A stretch of DNA of 64,000 nt from Paragorgia papillata (Eukaryota; Cnidaria; Anthozoa; Scleralcyonacea; Coralliidae), in NCBI GenBank assembly GCA_035771165.1, contig JAWNZC010000222.1:1-64000 (forward strand). The letters run 5' to 3'. The stretch's first letter is position 1, and each line of letters opens with the position of its first letter. The position numbers and the translations under genes were made by a program. The notes beneath the pieces were generated by a model. The model was not told where the DNA came from and made no database searches. It was given only the letters and a program-made list of their open reading frames with translations. This document shows positions 30,277 to 41,239 of the stretch, one piece after another.

Positions 30277-33200
30277 GTTTCCGTAGACTCCAACGATCCT
30301 TTGTGAAGTCTTAGGTTGCCAATTGCCAATGGTCTAAACTATGTCTGATTCTTCAACGCTTCTTTAATATAAATCTTATAAAAAAAATTAATGTTCTCTA
30401 ATGACTATTTCTAAATTGATCTATTTCTCAAATTCATTGTCAGAATATTACTTCTGTTAGAAGAAGCGACAACTCATGTGTCTCGATTATTTACATGTCT
30501 TTGGTTTCCGTAGACTCCAACGATACTTTGTGAAGTCTTAGGTTGCCAATGGTCTGGACGTGCTGTGGACGAACTCGTTCTTAAATGCTATGATAAGGAA
30601 CTGTGGTTGCTCTTGGTCGATATTCTGCTGGAAAGATCTGCCTTGTTGCTTCTCCTTGGTTTCCGTAGACTCCAACGATACTTTGTGAAGTCTTAGGTTG
30701 CCAATGGTCTGGACGTGCTGTGGATGAACTCTTTCTTAAATGCTATGATAAGGAACTGCGGTTACTGTTGGTCGATATTCTGCTGGAAAGAACTGCCTTG
30801 TTGCTTCTCTTTGGTTTCCGTAGACTCCAACGATACTTTGTGAAGTCTTGGGTTGCCAATTGCCAATGGTCTGGACGTGCTGTGGACGAACTCTTTCTTA
30901 AATGCTATGATAAGGAACTGCGGTTACTGTTGGACGATATTCTACTGGAAAGATCTGCCTTGTTGCTTCTCCTTGGTTCGGTAGACTCGAACGATCCTTT
31001 GTGGAGTCTTGGGTTGCCAATTTTCAATGGTCTGGACGTACTGTGGATGAACTCTTTCTTAAATGCTATGATAAGGAACTGTGGTTACTCTTGGTCGATA
31101 TTCTGCTGGAAAGAACTGCCTTGTTGCTTCTCTTTGGTTTCCGTAGACTCCAACGATCCTTTGTGGAGTCTTAGGTTGTCAATGGTCTGGACGTACTGTG
31201 GACGAACTCTTCTTTAAATGCCATGATAAGGAACTGTGGTTACTCTTGGTCGATATTCTGCTGGAAAGAACTGCCTTGTTGCTTCTCTTTGGTTTCCGTA
31301 GACTCCAACGATACTTTGTGAAGTCTTAGGTTGCCAATGGTCTGGACGTGCTGTGAATGAACTCGTTCTTAAATGCTATGATAAGGAACTGTGGTTACCG
31401 TTGGTCGATATTCTGCTGGAAAGATCTGCCTTGTTGCTTTTCTTTGGTTTCCGTAGACTCCAACGATCCTTTGTGGAGTCTTAGGTTGCCAATTGCCAAT
31501 GGTCTAAACTATGTCTGATTCTTCAATGCTTCTTTAATATAAATCTTATAAAAAACGTTAATGTTCGCTAATGATTATTTCTAAACTAATCTATTTCTCA
31601 AATTCATTGTCAGAATATTACTTCTGTTATAAGAAGCGACAACTCATGTGTCTCGATTATTTACATGTCTTTGGTTTCCGTAGACTCCAACGATACTTTG
31701 TAAAGTCTTAGGTTGCCAATGGTCTGGACGTGCTGTGGATGAACTCTTTCTTAAATGCTATGATAAGGAACTGCGGTTACTGTTGGTCGATATTCTGCTG
31801 GAAAGAACTGCCTTGTTGCTTCTCTTTGGTTTCCGTAGACTCCAACGATACTTTGTGAAGTCTTGGGTTGCCAATTGCCAATGGTCTGGACGTGCTGTGG
31901 ACGAACTCTTTCTTAAATGCTATGATAAGGAACTGTGGTTGCTCTTGGTCGATATTCTGCTGGAAAGATCTGCCTTGTTGCGTCTCCTTGGTTTCCGTAG
32001 ACTCCAACGATACTTTGTGAAGTCTTAGGTTGCCAATGGTCTGGACGTGCTGTGGATGAACTCTTTCTTAAATGCTATGATAAGGAACTGCGGTTACTGT
32101 TGGTCGATATTCTGCTGGAAAGATCTGCCCTGTTGCTTCTCCTTGGTTCCGTAGACTCGAACGATCCTTTGTGGAGTCTTGGGTTGCCAATTTTCAATGG
32201 TCTGGACGTACTGTGGATGAACTCTTTCTTAAATGCTATGATAAGGAACTGTGGTTGCTCTTGGTCGATATTCTGCTGGAAAGATCTGCCTTGTTGCTTC
32301 TCCTTGGTTTCCGTAGACTCCAACGATACTTTGTGAAGTCTTAGGTTGCCAATGGTCTGGACGTGCTGTGGATGAACTCTTTCTTAAATGCTATGATAAG
32401 GAACTGCGGTTACTGTTGGTCGATATTCTGCTGGAAAGAACTGCCTTGTTGCTTCTCTTTGGTTTCCGTAGACTCCAACGATACTTTGTGAAGTCTTGGG
32501 TTGCCAATTGCCAATGGTCTGGACGTGCTGTGGACGAACTCTTTCTTAAATGCTATGATAAGGAACTGCGGTTACTGTTGGACGATATTCTACTGGAAAG
32601 ATCTGCCTTGTTGCTTCTCCTTGGTTCGGTAGACTCGAACGATCCTTTGTGGAGTCTTGGGTTGCCAATTTTCAATGGTCTGGACGTACTGTGGATGAAC
32701 TCTTTCTTAAATGCTATGATAAGGAACTGTGGTTACTCTTGGTCGATATTCTGCTGGAAAGAACTGCCTTGTTGCTTCTCTTTGGTTTCCGTAGACTCCA
32801 ACGATCCTTTGTGGAGTCTTAGGTTGTCAATGGTCTGGACGTACTGTGGACGAACTCTTCTTTAAATGCCATGATAAGGAACTGTGGTTACTCTTGGTCG
32901 ATATTCTGCTGGAAAGAACTGCCTTGTTGCTTCTCTTTGGTTTCCGTAGACTCCAACGATACTTTGTGAAGTCTTAGGTTGCCAATGGTCTGGACGTGCT
33001 GTGAATGAACTCGTTCTTAAATGCTATGATAAGGAACTGTGGTTACCGTTGGTCGATATTCTGCTGGAAAGATCTGCCTTGTTGCTTTTCTTTGGTTTCC
33101 GTAGACTCCAACGATCCTTTGTGGAGTCTTAGGTTGCCAATTGCCAATGGTCTAAACTATGTCTGATTCTTCAATGCTTCTTTAATATAAATCTTATAAA

Positions 33201-35590
33201 AAACGTTAATGTTCGCTAATGATTATTTCTAAACTAATCTATTTCTCAAATTCATTGTCAGAATATTACTTCTGTTATAAGAAGCGACAACTCATGTGTC
33301 TCGATTATTTACATGTCTTTGGTTTCCGTAGACTCCAACGATACTTTGTAAAGTCTTAGGTTGCCAATGGTCTGGACGTGCTGTGGATGAACTCTTTCTT
33401 AAATGCTATGATAAGGAACTGCGGTTACTGTTGGTCGATATTCTGCTGGAAAGAACTGCCTTGTTGCTTCTCTTTGGTTTCCGTAGACTCCAACGATACT
33501 TTGTGAAGTCTTGGGTTGCCAATTGCCAATGGTCTGGACGTGCTGTGGACGAACTCTTTCTTAAATGCTATGATAAGGAACTGTGGTTGCTCTTGGTCGA
33601 TATTCTGCTGGAAAGATCTGCCTTGTTGCGTCTCCTTGGTTTCCGTAGACTCCAACGATACTTTGTGAAGTCTTAGGTTGCCAATGGTCTGGACGTGCTG
33701 TGGATGAACTCTTTCTTAAATGCTATGATAAGGAACTGCGGTTACTGTTGGTCGATATTCTGCTGGAAAGATCTGCCCTGTTGCTTCTCCTTGGTTCCGT
33801 AGACTCGAACGATCCTTTGTGGAGTCTTGGGTTGCCAATTTTCAATGGTCTGGACGTACTGTGGATGAACTCTTTCTTAAATGCTATGATAAGGAACTGT
33901 GGTTACTGTTGGTCGATATTCTGCTGGAAAGATCTGCCTTGTTGCTTTTCTTTGGTTTCCGTAGACTCCAACGATCCTTTGTGGAGTCTTAGGTTGCCAA
34001 TTGCCAATGGTCTAAACTATGTCTGATTCTTCAATGCTTCTTTAATATAAATCTTATAAAAAACGTTAATGTTCGCTAATGACTATTTCTAAACTAATCT
34101 ATTTCTCAAATTCATTGTCAGAATATTACTTCTGTTATAAGAAGCGACAACTCATGTGTCTCGATTATTTACATGTCTTTGGTTTCCGTAGACTCCAACG
34201 ATACTTTGTGAAGTCTTAGGTTGCCAATGGTCTGGACGTACTGTGAATGAACTCGTTCTTAAATGCTATGATAAGGAACTGTGGTTACTGTTGGTCGATA
34301 TTGTGCTGGAAAGAACTGCCTTGTTGCTTTTCTTTGGTTTCCGTAGACTCCAACGATACTTTGTGAAGTCTTAGGTTGCCAATTGCCAACGGTCTGGACG
34401 TGCTGTGGACGAACTCGTTCTTAAATGCTATGATAAGGAACTGTGGTTGCTCTTGGTCGATATTCTGCTGAAAAGATCTGCCTTGTTGCTTCTCCTTGGT
34501 TTCCGTAGACTCCAACGATACTTTGTGAAGTCTTAGATTGCCAATGGTCTGGACGTACTGTGAATGAACTCGTTCTTAAATGCTATGATAAGGAACTGTG
34601 GTTACTGTTGGTCGATATTCTGCTGGAAAGAATTGCCTTGTTGCTTTTCTTTGGTTCCGTAGACTCCAACGATACTTTGTGAAGTCTTAGGTTGCCAATT
34701 GCCAACGGTCTGGACGTGCTGTGGATGAACTCTTTCTTAAATGCTATGATAAGGAACTGCGGTTACTGTTGGACGATATTCTACTGGAAAGATCTGCCTT
34801 GTTGCTTCTCCTTGGTTCGGTAGACTCGAACGATCCTTTGTGGAGTCTTGGGTTGCCAATTTTCAATGGTCTGGACGTACTGTGGATGAACTCTTTCTTA
34901 AATGCTATGATAAGGAACTGTGGTTACTCTTGGTCGATATTCTGCTGGAAAGAACTGCCTTGTTGCTTCTCTTTGGTTTCCGTAGACTCCAACGATCCTT
35001 TGTGGAGTCTTAGGTTGTCAATGGTCTGGACGTACTGTGGACGAACTCTTCTTTAAATGCCATGATAAGGAACTGTGGTTACTCTTGGTCGATATTCTGC
35101 AGGAAAGATCTGCCTTGTTGCTTCTCTTTGGTTTCCGTAGACTCCAACGATCCTTTGTGAAGTCTTAGGTTGCCAATTTCCAATGGTCTGGACGTACTGT
35201 GGATAAACTCTTTCTTAAATGCTATGATAAGGAACTGTGGTTGCTCTTGGTCGATATTCTGCTGGAAAGATCTGCCTTGTTGCTTCTCCTTGGTTTGCGT
35301 AGACTCCAACGATCCTTTGTGAAGTCTTAGGTTGCCAATTGCCAATGGTCTGGACGTACTGTGGATGAACTCGTTCTTAAATGCTATGATAAGGAACTGT
35401 GGTTGCTCTTGGTCGATATTCTGCAGGAAAGATCTGCCTTGTTGCTTCTCCTTGGTTTGCGTAGACTTCAACGATCCTTTGTGAAGTGTTATGCATTCAA
35501 TATTCAGTGGTCTGGACGTACTGTGGACGAACTCTTTCTTGAATGAAATGATAAGGAACTGTGGTTAATGTTGGTCAATATTCTGCTGAA
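30277..35590 (+). repeat. Satellite array, about 160-bp monomers, 1648-bp higher-order unit
   Basis: The monomer runs GTTTCCGTAGACTCCAACGA, CTTTGTGAAGTCTTAGGTTGCC, TGGTCTGGACGTGCTGTGGA, ATGCTATGATAAGGAACTG, TGGTCGATATTCTGCTGGAA and TCTGCCTTGTTGCTTCTC. Some monomers are replaced by a 160-170-base spacer (CTAAACTATGTCTGATTCTT to AATATTACTTCTGTTATAAG) at 30330, 31507, 33155 and 34013. About 30590-32238 is repeated almost exactly 1648 bases downstream. Both strands have open stretches of about 54 codons per monomer: plus DELFLKCYDKELRLLL, minus ESTETKEKQQGRSFQQNIDQ. Stops and frame changes recur, so no gene is called. Confidence 0.9.
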
Positions 35591-35599
35591 AAGATCTGT

Positions 35600-36850
35600 C
35601 TCGTTGCTTGTCTTTTCTTTTCTATTTTAAGAGCAGTATTAGAATCTATAGTCATTCCTAAACTTGCATTTTCCTCATTCTCCTTTCTTTTTTTTTTCCC
35701 TAGTTTTCCTCTCTTTTCTTCTCTACTTCTACCTGATTTGTCTAGCTTCTCGTTCTCATTTTCATCTTCGTTCTTCCTCTCATCTTCCTTTTCGTTTCCC
35801 TTTCTTCTTTCCTTTCCCCCCCTACTTCTCCACCTTTTTGTCCTCCTGTTCCTCCTTTTCTTTCCTCCTTTTTTTTCGTCCCTTGACTTTCTTCTGCTTC
35901 GCCTCTTTCGTGCACTCCTTTTTTCTTCTCTTCCTTCTCCTTCTCCCACTCATCCTTTTCCTTTCCCCCTCCGCCTCTTCCTTCTCCTCCTCCTCTTACT
36001 CACTCCGCCTCTTCCTTCCCATTCTCCTTCTCTCTCTTCTCCCCCCTCCTTCTTCTCTTCCTTCTCCCCTCTCTTTCTTCTCATCTTCTTTCTCCCCTTC
36101 CTTTTTTCTGTCCTCCTCCTTCTCTTTCCTGTCTTCATCCTTGACTTTCTCCTCCTTCCTCTTGTTTTTGTCTTTTTTCCCTCGTCATTCTTCTTCTTCT
36201 CCTCTTCCTCATCTCCTTTTCCTCTTTTTCTTCTTCGATGTCTCCCTTCTCCTCTTCCTTCTCTCCCACCTTCTCTTCCTCCGGCTCCTCCTCCACGTTC
36301 TCTCCCACCTTCTCTTCCTCCGGCTCCTTCTCCACTTTCTCTCCCACCTTCTCTTCATCCAGCTCCTCCTCCACTTTCTCTCCCACCTTTTCTTCCTTCG
36401 GCTCCTCCTCCACTTTCTCTCCCACCTTCTCTTCCTCCGGCTCCTCCTCCACTTTCTCTCCCACCTACTCTTCCTTCGGCTCCTCCTCCACTTTCTCTCC
36501 CACCTTCTCTTCCTCCGGCTCCTCCTCCACCTTCTCTTCCTCCAGCTTCTCCTCCACTTTCTCTCCCACCTTCTCTTCCTCCGGCTCCTCCTCCACTTTC
36601 TCTCCCACCTTCTCTTCCTCCGGCTCCTCCTCCACTTTCTCTCCCACCTTCTCTTCCTCCGGCTCCTCCTCCACTTTCTCTCCCACCTTCTCTTCCTCCG
36701 GCTCCTCCTCCACTTTCTCTCCCACCTTCTCTTCCTCCGCTCCTCCTCCACTTTTTCTCCCACCTTCTCCCCCTCTTCCTTCTTTTCTTGTTCCTTCTTT
36801 CCCACCTTCCCTCCCTCTTCCTTCTTCTCCTCCAGTTTAGTCACCAAGTC
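35600..36850 (+). repeat. Polypyrimidine tract with 39-bp minisatellite
   Basis: 1.2 kb of almost pure C and T on the plus strand. From about 36240 to 36740 it is a 39-base tandem repeat (CTTCTCTTCCTCCGGCTCCT followed by CCTCCACTTTCTCTCCCAC), about 12 copies. On the minus strand the unit reads GEKVEEEPEEEKV, open for most of its length with one stop at 36465 caused by a single base change. Long open frames exist in several frames on both strands because pyrimidine-only DNA cannot make stop codons on its own strand. No splice sites or non-repetitive coding flank support a gene. Mirror symmetry makes triplex (H-DNA) formation possible. Confidence 0.85.
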
Positions 36851-37121
36851 AACCAGTTTCTGTCGCTGTGTCACTAACATATCAAATATTACTTACTCTA
36901 ACCTTGGAATGCATAATCCTCCAGACCATATAACCAAAATAAATTACTGATCTTTTAGTTTCCACATGACTAGACTAAATCTAAGAAGAATATAGACTGC
37001 ATTTAATGTATAATTTGCGTGAAATAATTTTTAAGTGTCATGCAACATTGTTCAACAAATACTCACTTATTCCTCTTCTTCCTTTGCCGTTCCTCATTTC
37101 TTTCAGCATATCTTGAACTCC

Positions 37122-38512
37122 GTTAGCCTGTGTAGCAGTCGATTTTTAGAAGAGGAAGTGGGCGGGAGGCCGGAGGCGGTTGAGCGGGCTAAACGGAAAA
37201 CCGTCGGCCGGGTTTCTATATGTTTTTGATTGCCAGTTCAAAAACTCATTAATAATTCATGAGGAAAACACAAAGGAAATCAGTACCATGTCCGTGGTTT
37301 TATACCTGATAAAATTTCTTGACGTCGGAAAGAATACTAATGAACATACAATTTTGTATAAAGAATACTAATGAATATAACATCCAATAATGAATCGTTT
37401 TTGAAGTCATTCAAAACACTCGCATCACGTGTTTTATCAGATCTAAAACACTCGGGCTGCGCCCTCGTGGTTTTAAATCTGATAAAACACTCCTGCTCGT
37501 GTTTTAAATATTACTTTACCGGTGGACTGGAAATACGTAATTGGTTAATAAATTATTAAGCTCTCATCGCTTTATATTAATCTCATTATTCACAATTTTT
37601 TATAAACTTGGGCTACGTTTATACTTTATCACTAGTATAGGATATATTGCTTTTAATATGCTCCGTTTCAAAATGCTTTTGATGCAGATGTAAACCAATT
37701 AATTCTGTTTGCACATTGCAGTAGCATTGGAGCAAAGCTAGGTTTAACCAGATATGTACTTCATTCAAATATAAACGCCTGGGGAAAGTACTGGCCACTG
37801 AAGTTGAGCATTTATTGTCGATTTCAAGTTGCTGTTCAACGCGAGGTTCGGAAGTTCGTTGCCAAGTTTCAAATTACGGTTCTAAATTCAGAAGTTGATT
37901 AATTACGAAGTTCGATTTGATGTAAGTTCACCTTTACAGAAAAACGTCGGTCGACCAGACTTACTTTTGATACGATTTCTTTCGGAAAATATGTTGTTAA
38001 TCATTCTGCAATTCCAAATTAACAACTCCATAGCCAAAAAATGGCGCAAAGTTGAACTTCGAATCGAACATTCGAACCTCAAATCGAACTTCGTAATGAA
38101 CTTCTAAATTTTGAAATTTAATTTGCAACTTGGCAACGAACGCGTTGAAAAGCGAGTTGAAATCGACAATAAATGCTCTGCTCCAGTGGTTAGTAGTTTT
38201 CCCATGTCTGGTTAAACCTAGATTTGCTGCAAAGTTCAAACGGAATCAATCGGTTTACACTTGCGCTAAAAGCATTTTGAAACGGAGCATATTAAAAGTA
38301 ATATATCCTATATATTCGATACGGTGTAAACGTAACTCAGTCCATAAAAATTGTGAATAATGAGCTTAATAACCGATGACAGCTTAATTCCTAACAACGT
38401 ATTTCCAGTCCGCCAGTAGACTGGCAAATGGCTATCGAAAACATATAGAAACCTGGCAGATGGTTTTTCGTCTAGCCCGCTCACCCACCCGCACTCGCAG
38501 GCTAAACCACAG
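37122..38512 (+). mobile_element. Nested palindromic element, about 1.4 kb
   Basis: The outer ends GTTAGCCTGTGTAGC..GAGCGGGCTAAACGG..GGTTTCTATATGTTTT (37122-37235) face the inverted TTTTCGATAGCC-side copy ending TCGCAGGCTAAAC (38397-38512). Inside, 37517-37925 is largely the inverse of 38055-38417 (for example GGACTGGAAATACG, CTCATTATTCACAATTTTT, AATGCTCCGTTTCAAAATGC-type blocks, GAACTTCGAATCG). One of the dispersed repeats (37238-37515) lies between the left outer and left inner arms. It looks like one palindromic element inserted in another. No coding frame. Confidence 0.7.
37238..37515 (+). repeat. Dispersed repeat with CTGATAAAACAC palindromes, copy 2
   Basis: Counterpart of 27247-27530: starts AAAAACTCATTAATAATTCATG and ends TGATAAAACACTCCTGCTCGTG, with GTTTTATCAGATCTAAAACAC facing TTTTAAATCTGATAAAACAC. 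Confidence 0.7.
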
Positions 38513-38526
38513 TTTTACATCCCATC

Positions 38527-38766
38527 TTATTTCTTCATTCTTCTCGCTCTTTTTGATTTGTTAGATTCATCTGATCCTTTTCTTCCATGTCGTCGTTTTA
38601 CTTCGTGCTTGTCTCTTCTTCTCTTTGACTCGCGAGATGTGCTAGAATGACTACATTCCCCTTCATCTTGCGCTCGCTTTACCCCTTTAAATTTAAGAAC
38701 ATCTAATGTTTTAATCTTATTAAATTTATAAATTTTACAATCTTTCACCATCAGCCTTTGACTCAT
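38527..38766 (-). CDS. Small highly basic open frame, unassigned
   Basis: 79 codons from an ATG with a good context (AAAATGAG). The C-terminal half is very rich in Lys, Arg and Ser (SHSSTSRESKRRRDKHEVKR, RHGRKGSDESNKSKRARRMK) and resembles a nuclear, RNA- or chromatin-associated tail. The composition is unlike the surrounding repeats. There is no known domain and no homologous copy in the window. It could be a real small gene, a terminal exon or chance. Confidence 0.3.
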   Translation of the reverse strand: MSQRLMVKDCKIYKFNKIKTLDVLKFKGVKRAQDEGECSHSSTSRESKRRRDKHEVKRRHGRKGSDESNKSKRARRMKK

Positions 38767-38926
38767 TTTTCATTCCAGTAAAGAATTACATAACTATAAC
38801 ACAAGACATGCATCAAAATCTACTTTTTCTCTTCCTAAAATGAGATAGGGAGCTAAAATATGGAACTCTCTTAATAAAAATATTAAATGTTTTTACTCGG
38901 GCTACTGTGGTAGGCAGCTCCCAACT

Positions 38927-39000
38927 TGACCTGTAGCTCAGTTGGTAGAGCATCGGACTAGTAAACCGAAGGTCGCGGGTTCGAATCCCAAACTGGCCAA
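38927..39000 (+). mobile_element. tRNA-Thr-derived SINE head
   Basis: The A box TAGCTCAGTTGG (38934-38945) and B box GGTTCGAATCC (38978-38988) are perfect pol III promoter matches. The anticodon loop CTAGTAA would give AGT (Thr). However, the T stem pairs only three of five bases, the anticodon stem has one mismatch and the acceptor arms do not pair properly, so it is not a functional tRNA. The sequence continues into an unrelated body (about 39001-39070), as in a SINE. Confidence 0.7.
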
Positions 39001-39069
39001 GTAGAGTTTTCTCTACTTGTTTGGTATGGTTCATCACTTGGAGTAACACCTTAATATTAGGCTACCGAG

Positions 39070-39399
39070 TCCATGTTTCGGCTCACTCCCCGTCCCTGTT
39101 CAATGTTGAATAGAAAATAATAGACCCAGTAAACGTTGAGAAGAGAGCCCAAATAGTAACTAACTTTGAAGAAGGAGGCCGGGGGATACCTAAAGAAAAA
39201 AATGTTGCCGTTCAATCGAAGTGTCCCAACCTGTTTGTCACTGATTGTAGTTTCTAAATTATTTTTAGAGTCTTAACTATTCCAAGTAATTCCTTTGAAA
39301 ATGTTTGAGTTGTAGTCAGGCATTGCGATAAATTTTCTTTATTTAAATTACCTACAATTAATATATACTGTATTGTTGTTTGGGGCTTAACCATTACCA
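39070..39399. other. No gene recognised
   Basis: AT-rich sequence following the SINE body. No feature supported. Confidence 0.4.
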
Positions 39400-40125
39400 C
39401 AAATTAATGACAAAATGGCCACCGCTTGAAAGTCAATTTACATATATTCCTTAAAAGATGGCGTCCCATTTTGAACAGTAAATATAATTAAGTGAGAATT
39501 CTGCTTATTGTGTAGCTTGCCAACTATTTGCCGACCTCCTGATCCAAACAACAACTATTATCCAATCATTCAGTAACCTATTTATTTTCATCAGGAATAT
39601 CTACGATCTGCCAAATTGTGTTGAAATAGTAAACAAATAAGCAGGTCATGCACCACTGCATTGCCGTAGGGTTTTGTTTGATACTTCCAAAATCGTCTTT
39701 TATAAAATGTTCGAGAGTTGATAGAGGAACCTTTATCTTGCATGTAATAGATTACATATTGACCAAATTGGCTGAAGTTGTACACTTCTAATTTAACAAC
39801 TATGACAAGATAATATGCATTTTGAACTCACCATGTTTGATGGAGGCTCAAACACTGACAAACGACAGCTCGAGAAATATAGTCATTTGGCGGATCGTAG
39901 GTATACGTGATATTAACAAATAAGGAAGTGAATAATTTGAGAATCCCTGTTGCTTAAATAGCGAGGTCGGCAAATAGTAGGCGAGATACTCAATTAGCAG
40001 AATTTTCATTTTAATATTTTTCCTCTATATATTCACTGTTCAAAATTGGATGCTATTTTATAAAGGCTATACATGTATGTAAAGTAGCCGTTACGCGGCG
40101 GCCATTTTGTCATCAATTTCTGGTA
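39400..40125 (+). mobile_element. Inverted-repeat element, arms about 140 bp
   Basis: AATTAATGACAAAATGGCC..ACATATATTCCTT..CCCATTTTGAACAGTAAATA..GCTTGCCAACTATTTGCCGACCTC (39400-39540) is the inverse of 39963-40120 (GAGGTCGGCAAATAGTAGGC to GGCCATTTTGTCATCAATTT), with indels. The core of about 420 bases has no recognisable gene. Its right end abuts LINE coding sequence at about 40125. Confidence 0.7.
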
Positions 40126-40291
40126 ACGATATCCATCTAGTCTAAACCGCATTATATTGCTCCAAAAACGTGCAATTAGAATAATCAATAAGAAGCCATT
40201 TGATGAACATACTGCCCCCCTATTTAACGAAAATTTCATCTTGCAATTTGAAGACATCTATTTACTTTCTTTAGGAAAAGTTATGTACTTG
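40120..40291 (+). pseudogene. LINE ORF2 C-terminal fragment, interrupted
   Basis: The frame reads LNRIILLQKRAIRIINKKPF, DEHTAPLFNENFILQFEDIY and LLSLGKVMYL. The LQKRAIRII motif followed by H-x-x-P-LF and a short helix ending GK-x-MY is typical of the segment downstream of the reverse transcriptase in Jockey/CR1-like LINEs. The frame is cut at 40291 by the palindromic insertion at 40292-40918 and resumes at 40919 with VMYLYSNNLLLRTVLQTSIP to about 40995. No other part of the LINE is present. Confidence 0.7.
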
Positions 40292-40918
40292 AATGAGGAA
40301 GCGTAAAACCAAGACGAAAAGCATTTTATTTCTTAATACGTTTCGGTTCATACTTGAACCATCATCAGTAATGTAATGACAATTGAGCATGCAAGATTTT
40401 ATATTAGATAAAGAGGAAGTGAGTAAGTAATAACATGAATAGTAAACAATGAAAATTAATTATGGAAATAAGCAAATGGAATAGACGATAGCTGAAAATT
40501 AAGAGACGGAGAATGATGATCTCTAATGGCCGAAGCATTCGAGATTAGAGATCATCATTTGCAAACTGGTCACGCCCTGTCCTTTGAGGATATTTCTATA
40601 TTAAGTAGATCATCTAATGAGCTTGACCTTTTGATTCATGACAGTCTTTTGATCCATCGTGATTCTCCGTCTCTTAATTTTCAGCTATCGTCTATTTCCA
40701 TTTGCTTATTTCCATAATTAATTTTCATTGTTCACTATTCATGTTATTACTTACTCACTTCCTCTTTATCTAATATAAAAGCTTGCACGCTCAATTGTAA
40801 TTACATTACTGATGATGGTTCAAGTATGAACCGAAACGTATTAAGAAATAAAATGCTTTTCGTCTTGGTTTTACGCTTCCTCATTTCTATATCTGATATC
40901 ATCAATCGACGATATGGT
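40292..40918 (+). mobile_element. Palindromic insertion with 13-bp target duplication and hammerhead-like motifs
   Basis: AGTTATGTACTTG occurs at 40279-40291 and 40919-40931, directly flanking the insert. Removing the insert restores the LINE frame. The arms, 40293-40514 and 40661-40884, are nearly perfect inverted repeats of about 222 bases around a 146-base centre. The right side has a 34-base tail absent from the left. Each arm contains CTGATGA, a 5-bp stem GGTTC/GAACC and GAAAC (40340-40368 minus, 40809-40837 plus), a hammerhead-ribozyme-like core. Palindromic arrangement, one-sided tail, longish target duplication and such motifs recall Penelope-like retroelements; that assignment is inference. 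Confidence 0.75.
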
Positions 40919-40995
40919 AGTTATGTACTTGTATTCAAATAACCTACTTCTGAGAACCGTTCTGCAAACATCTATTCCTTTCAGTTTAACACCTA
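40919..40995 (+). pseudogene. LINE ORF2 fragment, continuation after insertion
   Basis: The frame VMYLYSNNLLLRTVLQTSIP follows the second copy of the 13-bp target duplication and continues the LINE fragment of 40120-40291. Confidence 0.55.
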
Positions 40996-41239
40996 AAAAC
41001 TTCTTTTTTTTTCGTCTTAAACTTTGAATTGTCCTCGTCTATGAATTTTGCTTTCTAGAATCATCTAATGAACTTTTCTCCTTTCTATAACTTTTAAAAA
41101 TCTTTAATTATCTAAATGTATAATCTACCAATGTATCTTGTCTTTCCGCTTCTCCAACTACTCTAGTTTACTTTATTAATTTTACGAGGCAGTCCTAAAT
41201 TTGTATAAGCGTTGGCTTCTAGTGGACTGCCTGGCCAAT

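Noticed and set aside
30720..35546. Repeated 97-165-codon frames in the 160-bp satellite
   Set aside because: Frames change and stop from monomer to monomer and are open on both strands. No domain is recognised, so it is kept as a satellite with the coding-origin question noted.
35561..36950. Frames of 200-438 codons in the polypyrimidine region, both strands
   Set aside because: Pyrimidine-only DNA cannot encode stops on one strand, and tandem repeats propagate open frames on the other. No unique coding flank or splice sites were found.
38927..39000. Functional tRNA-Thr gene
   Set aside because: A and B boxes are present, but the acceptor and T stems do not pair adequately. It is better explained as a SINE head.
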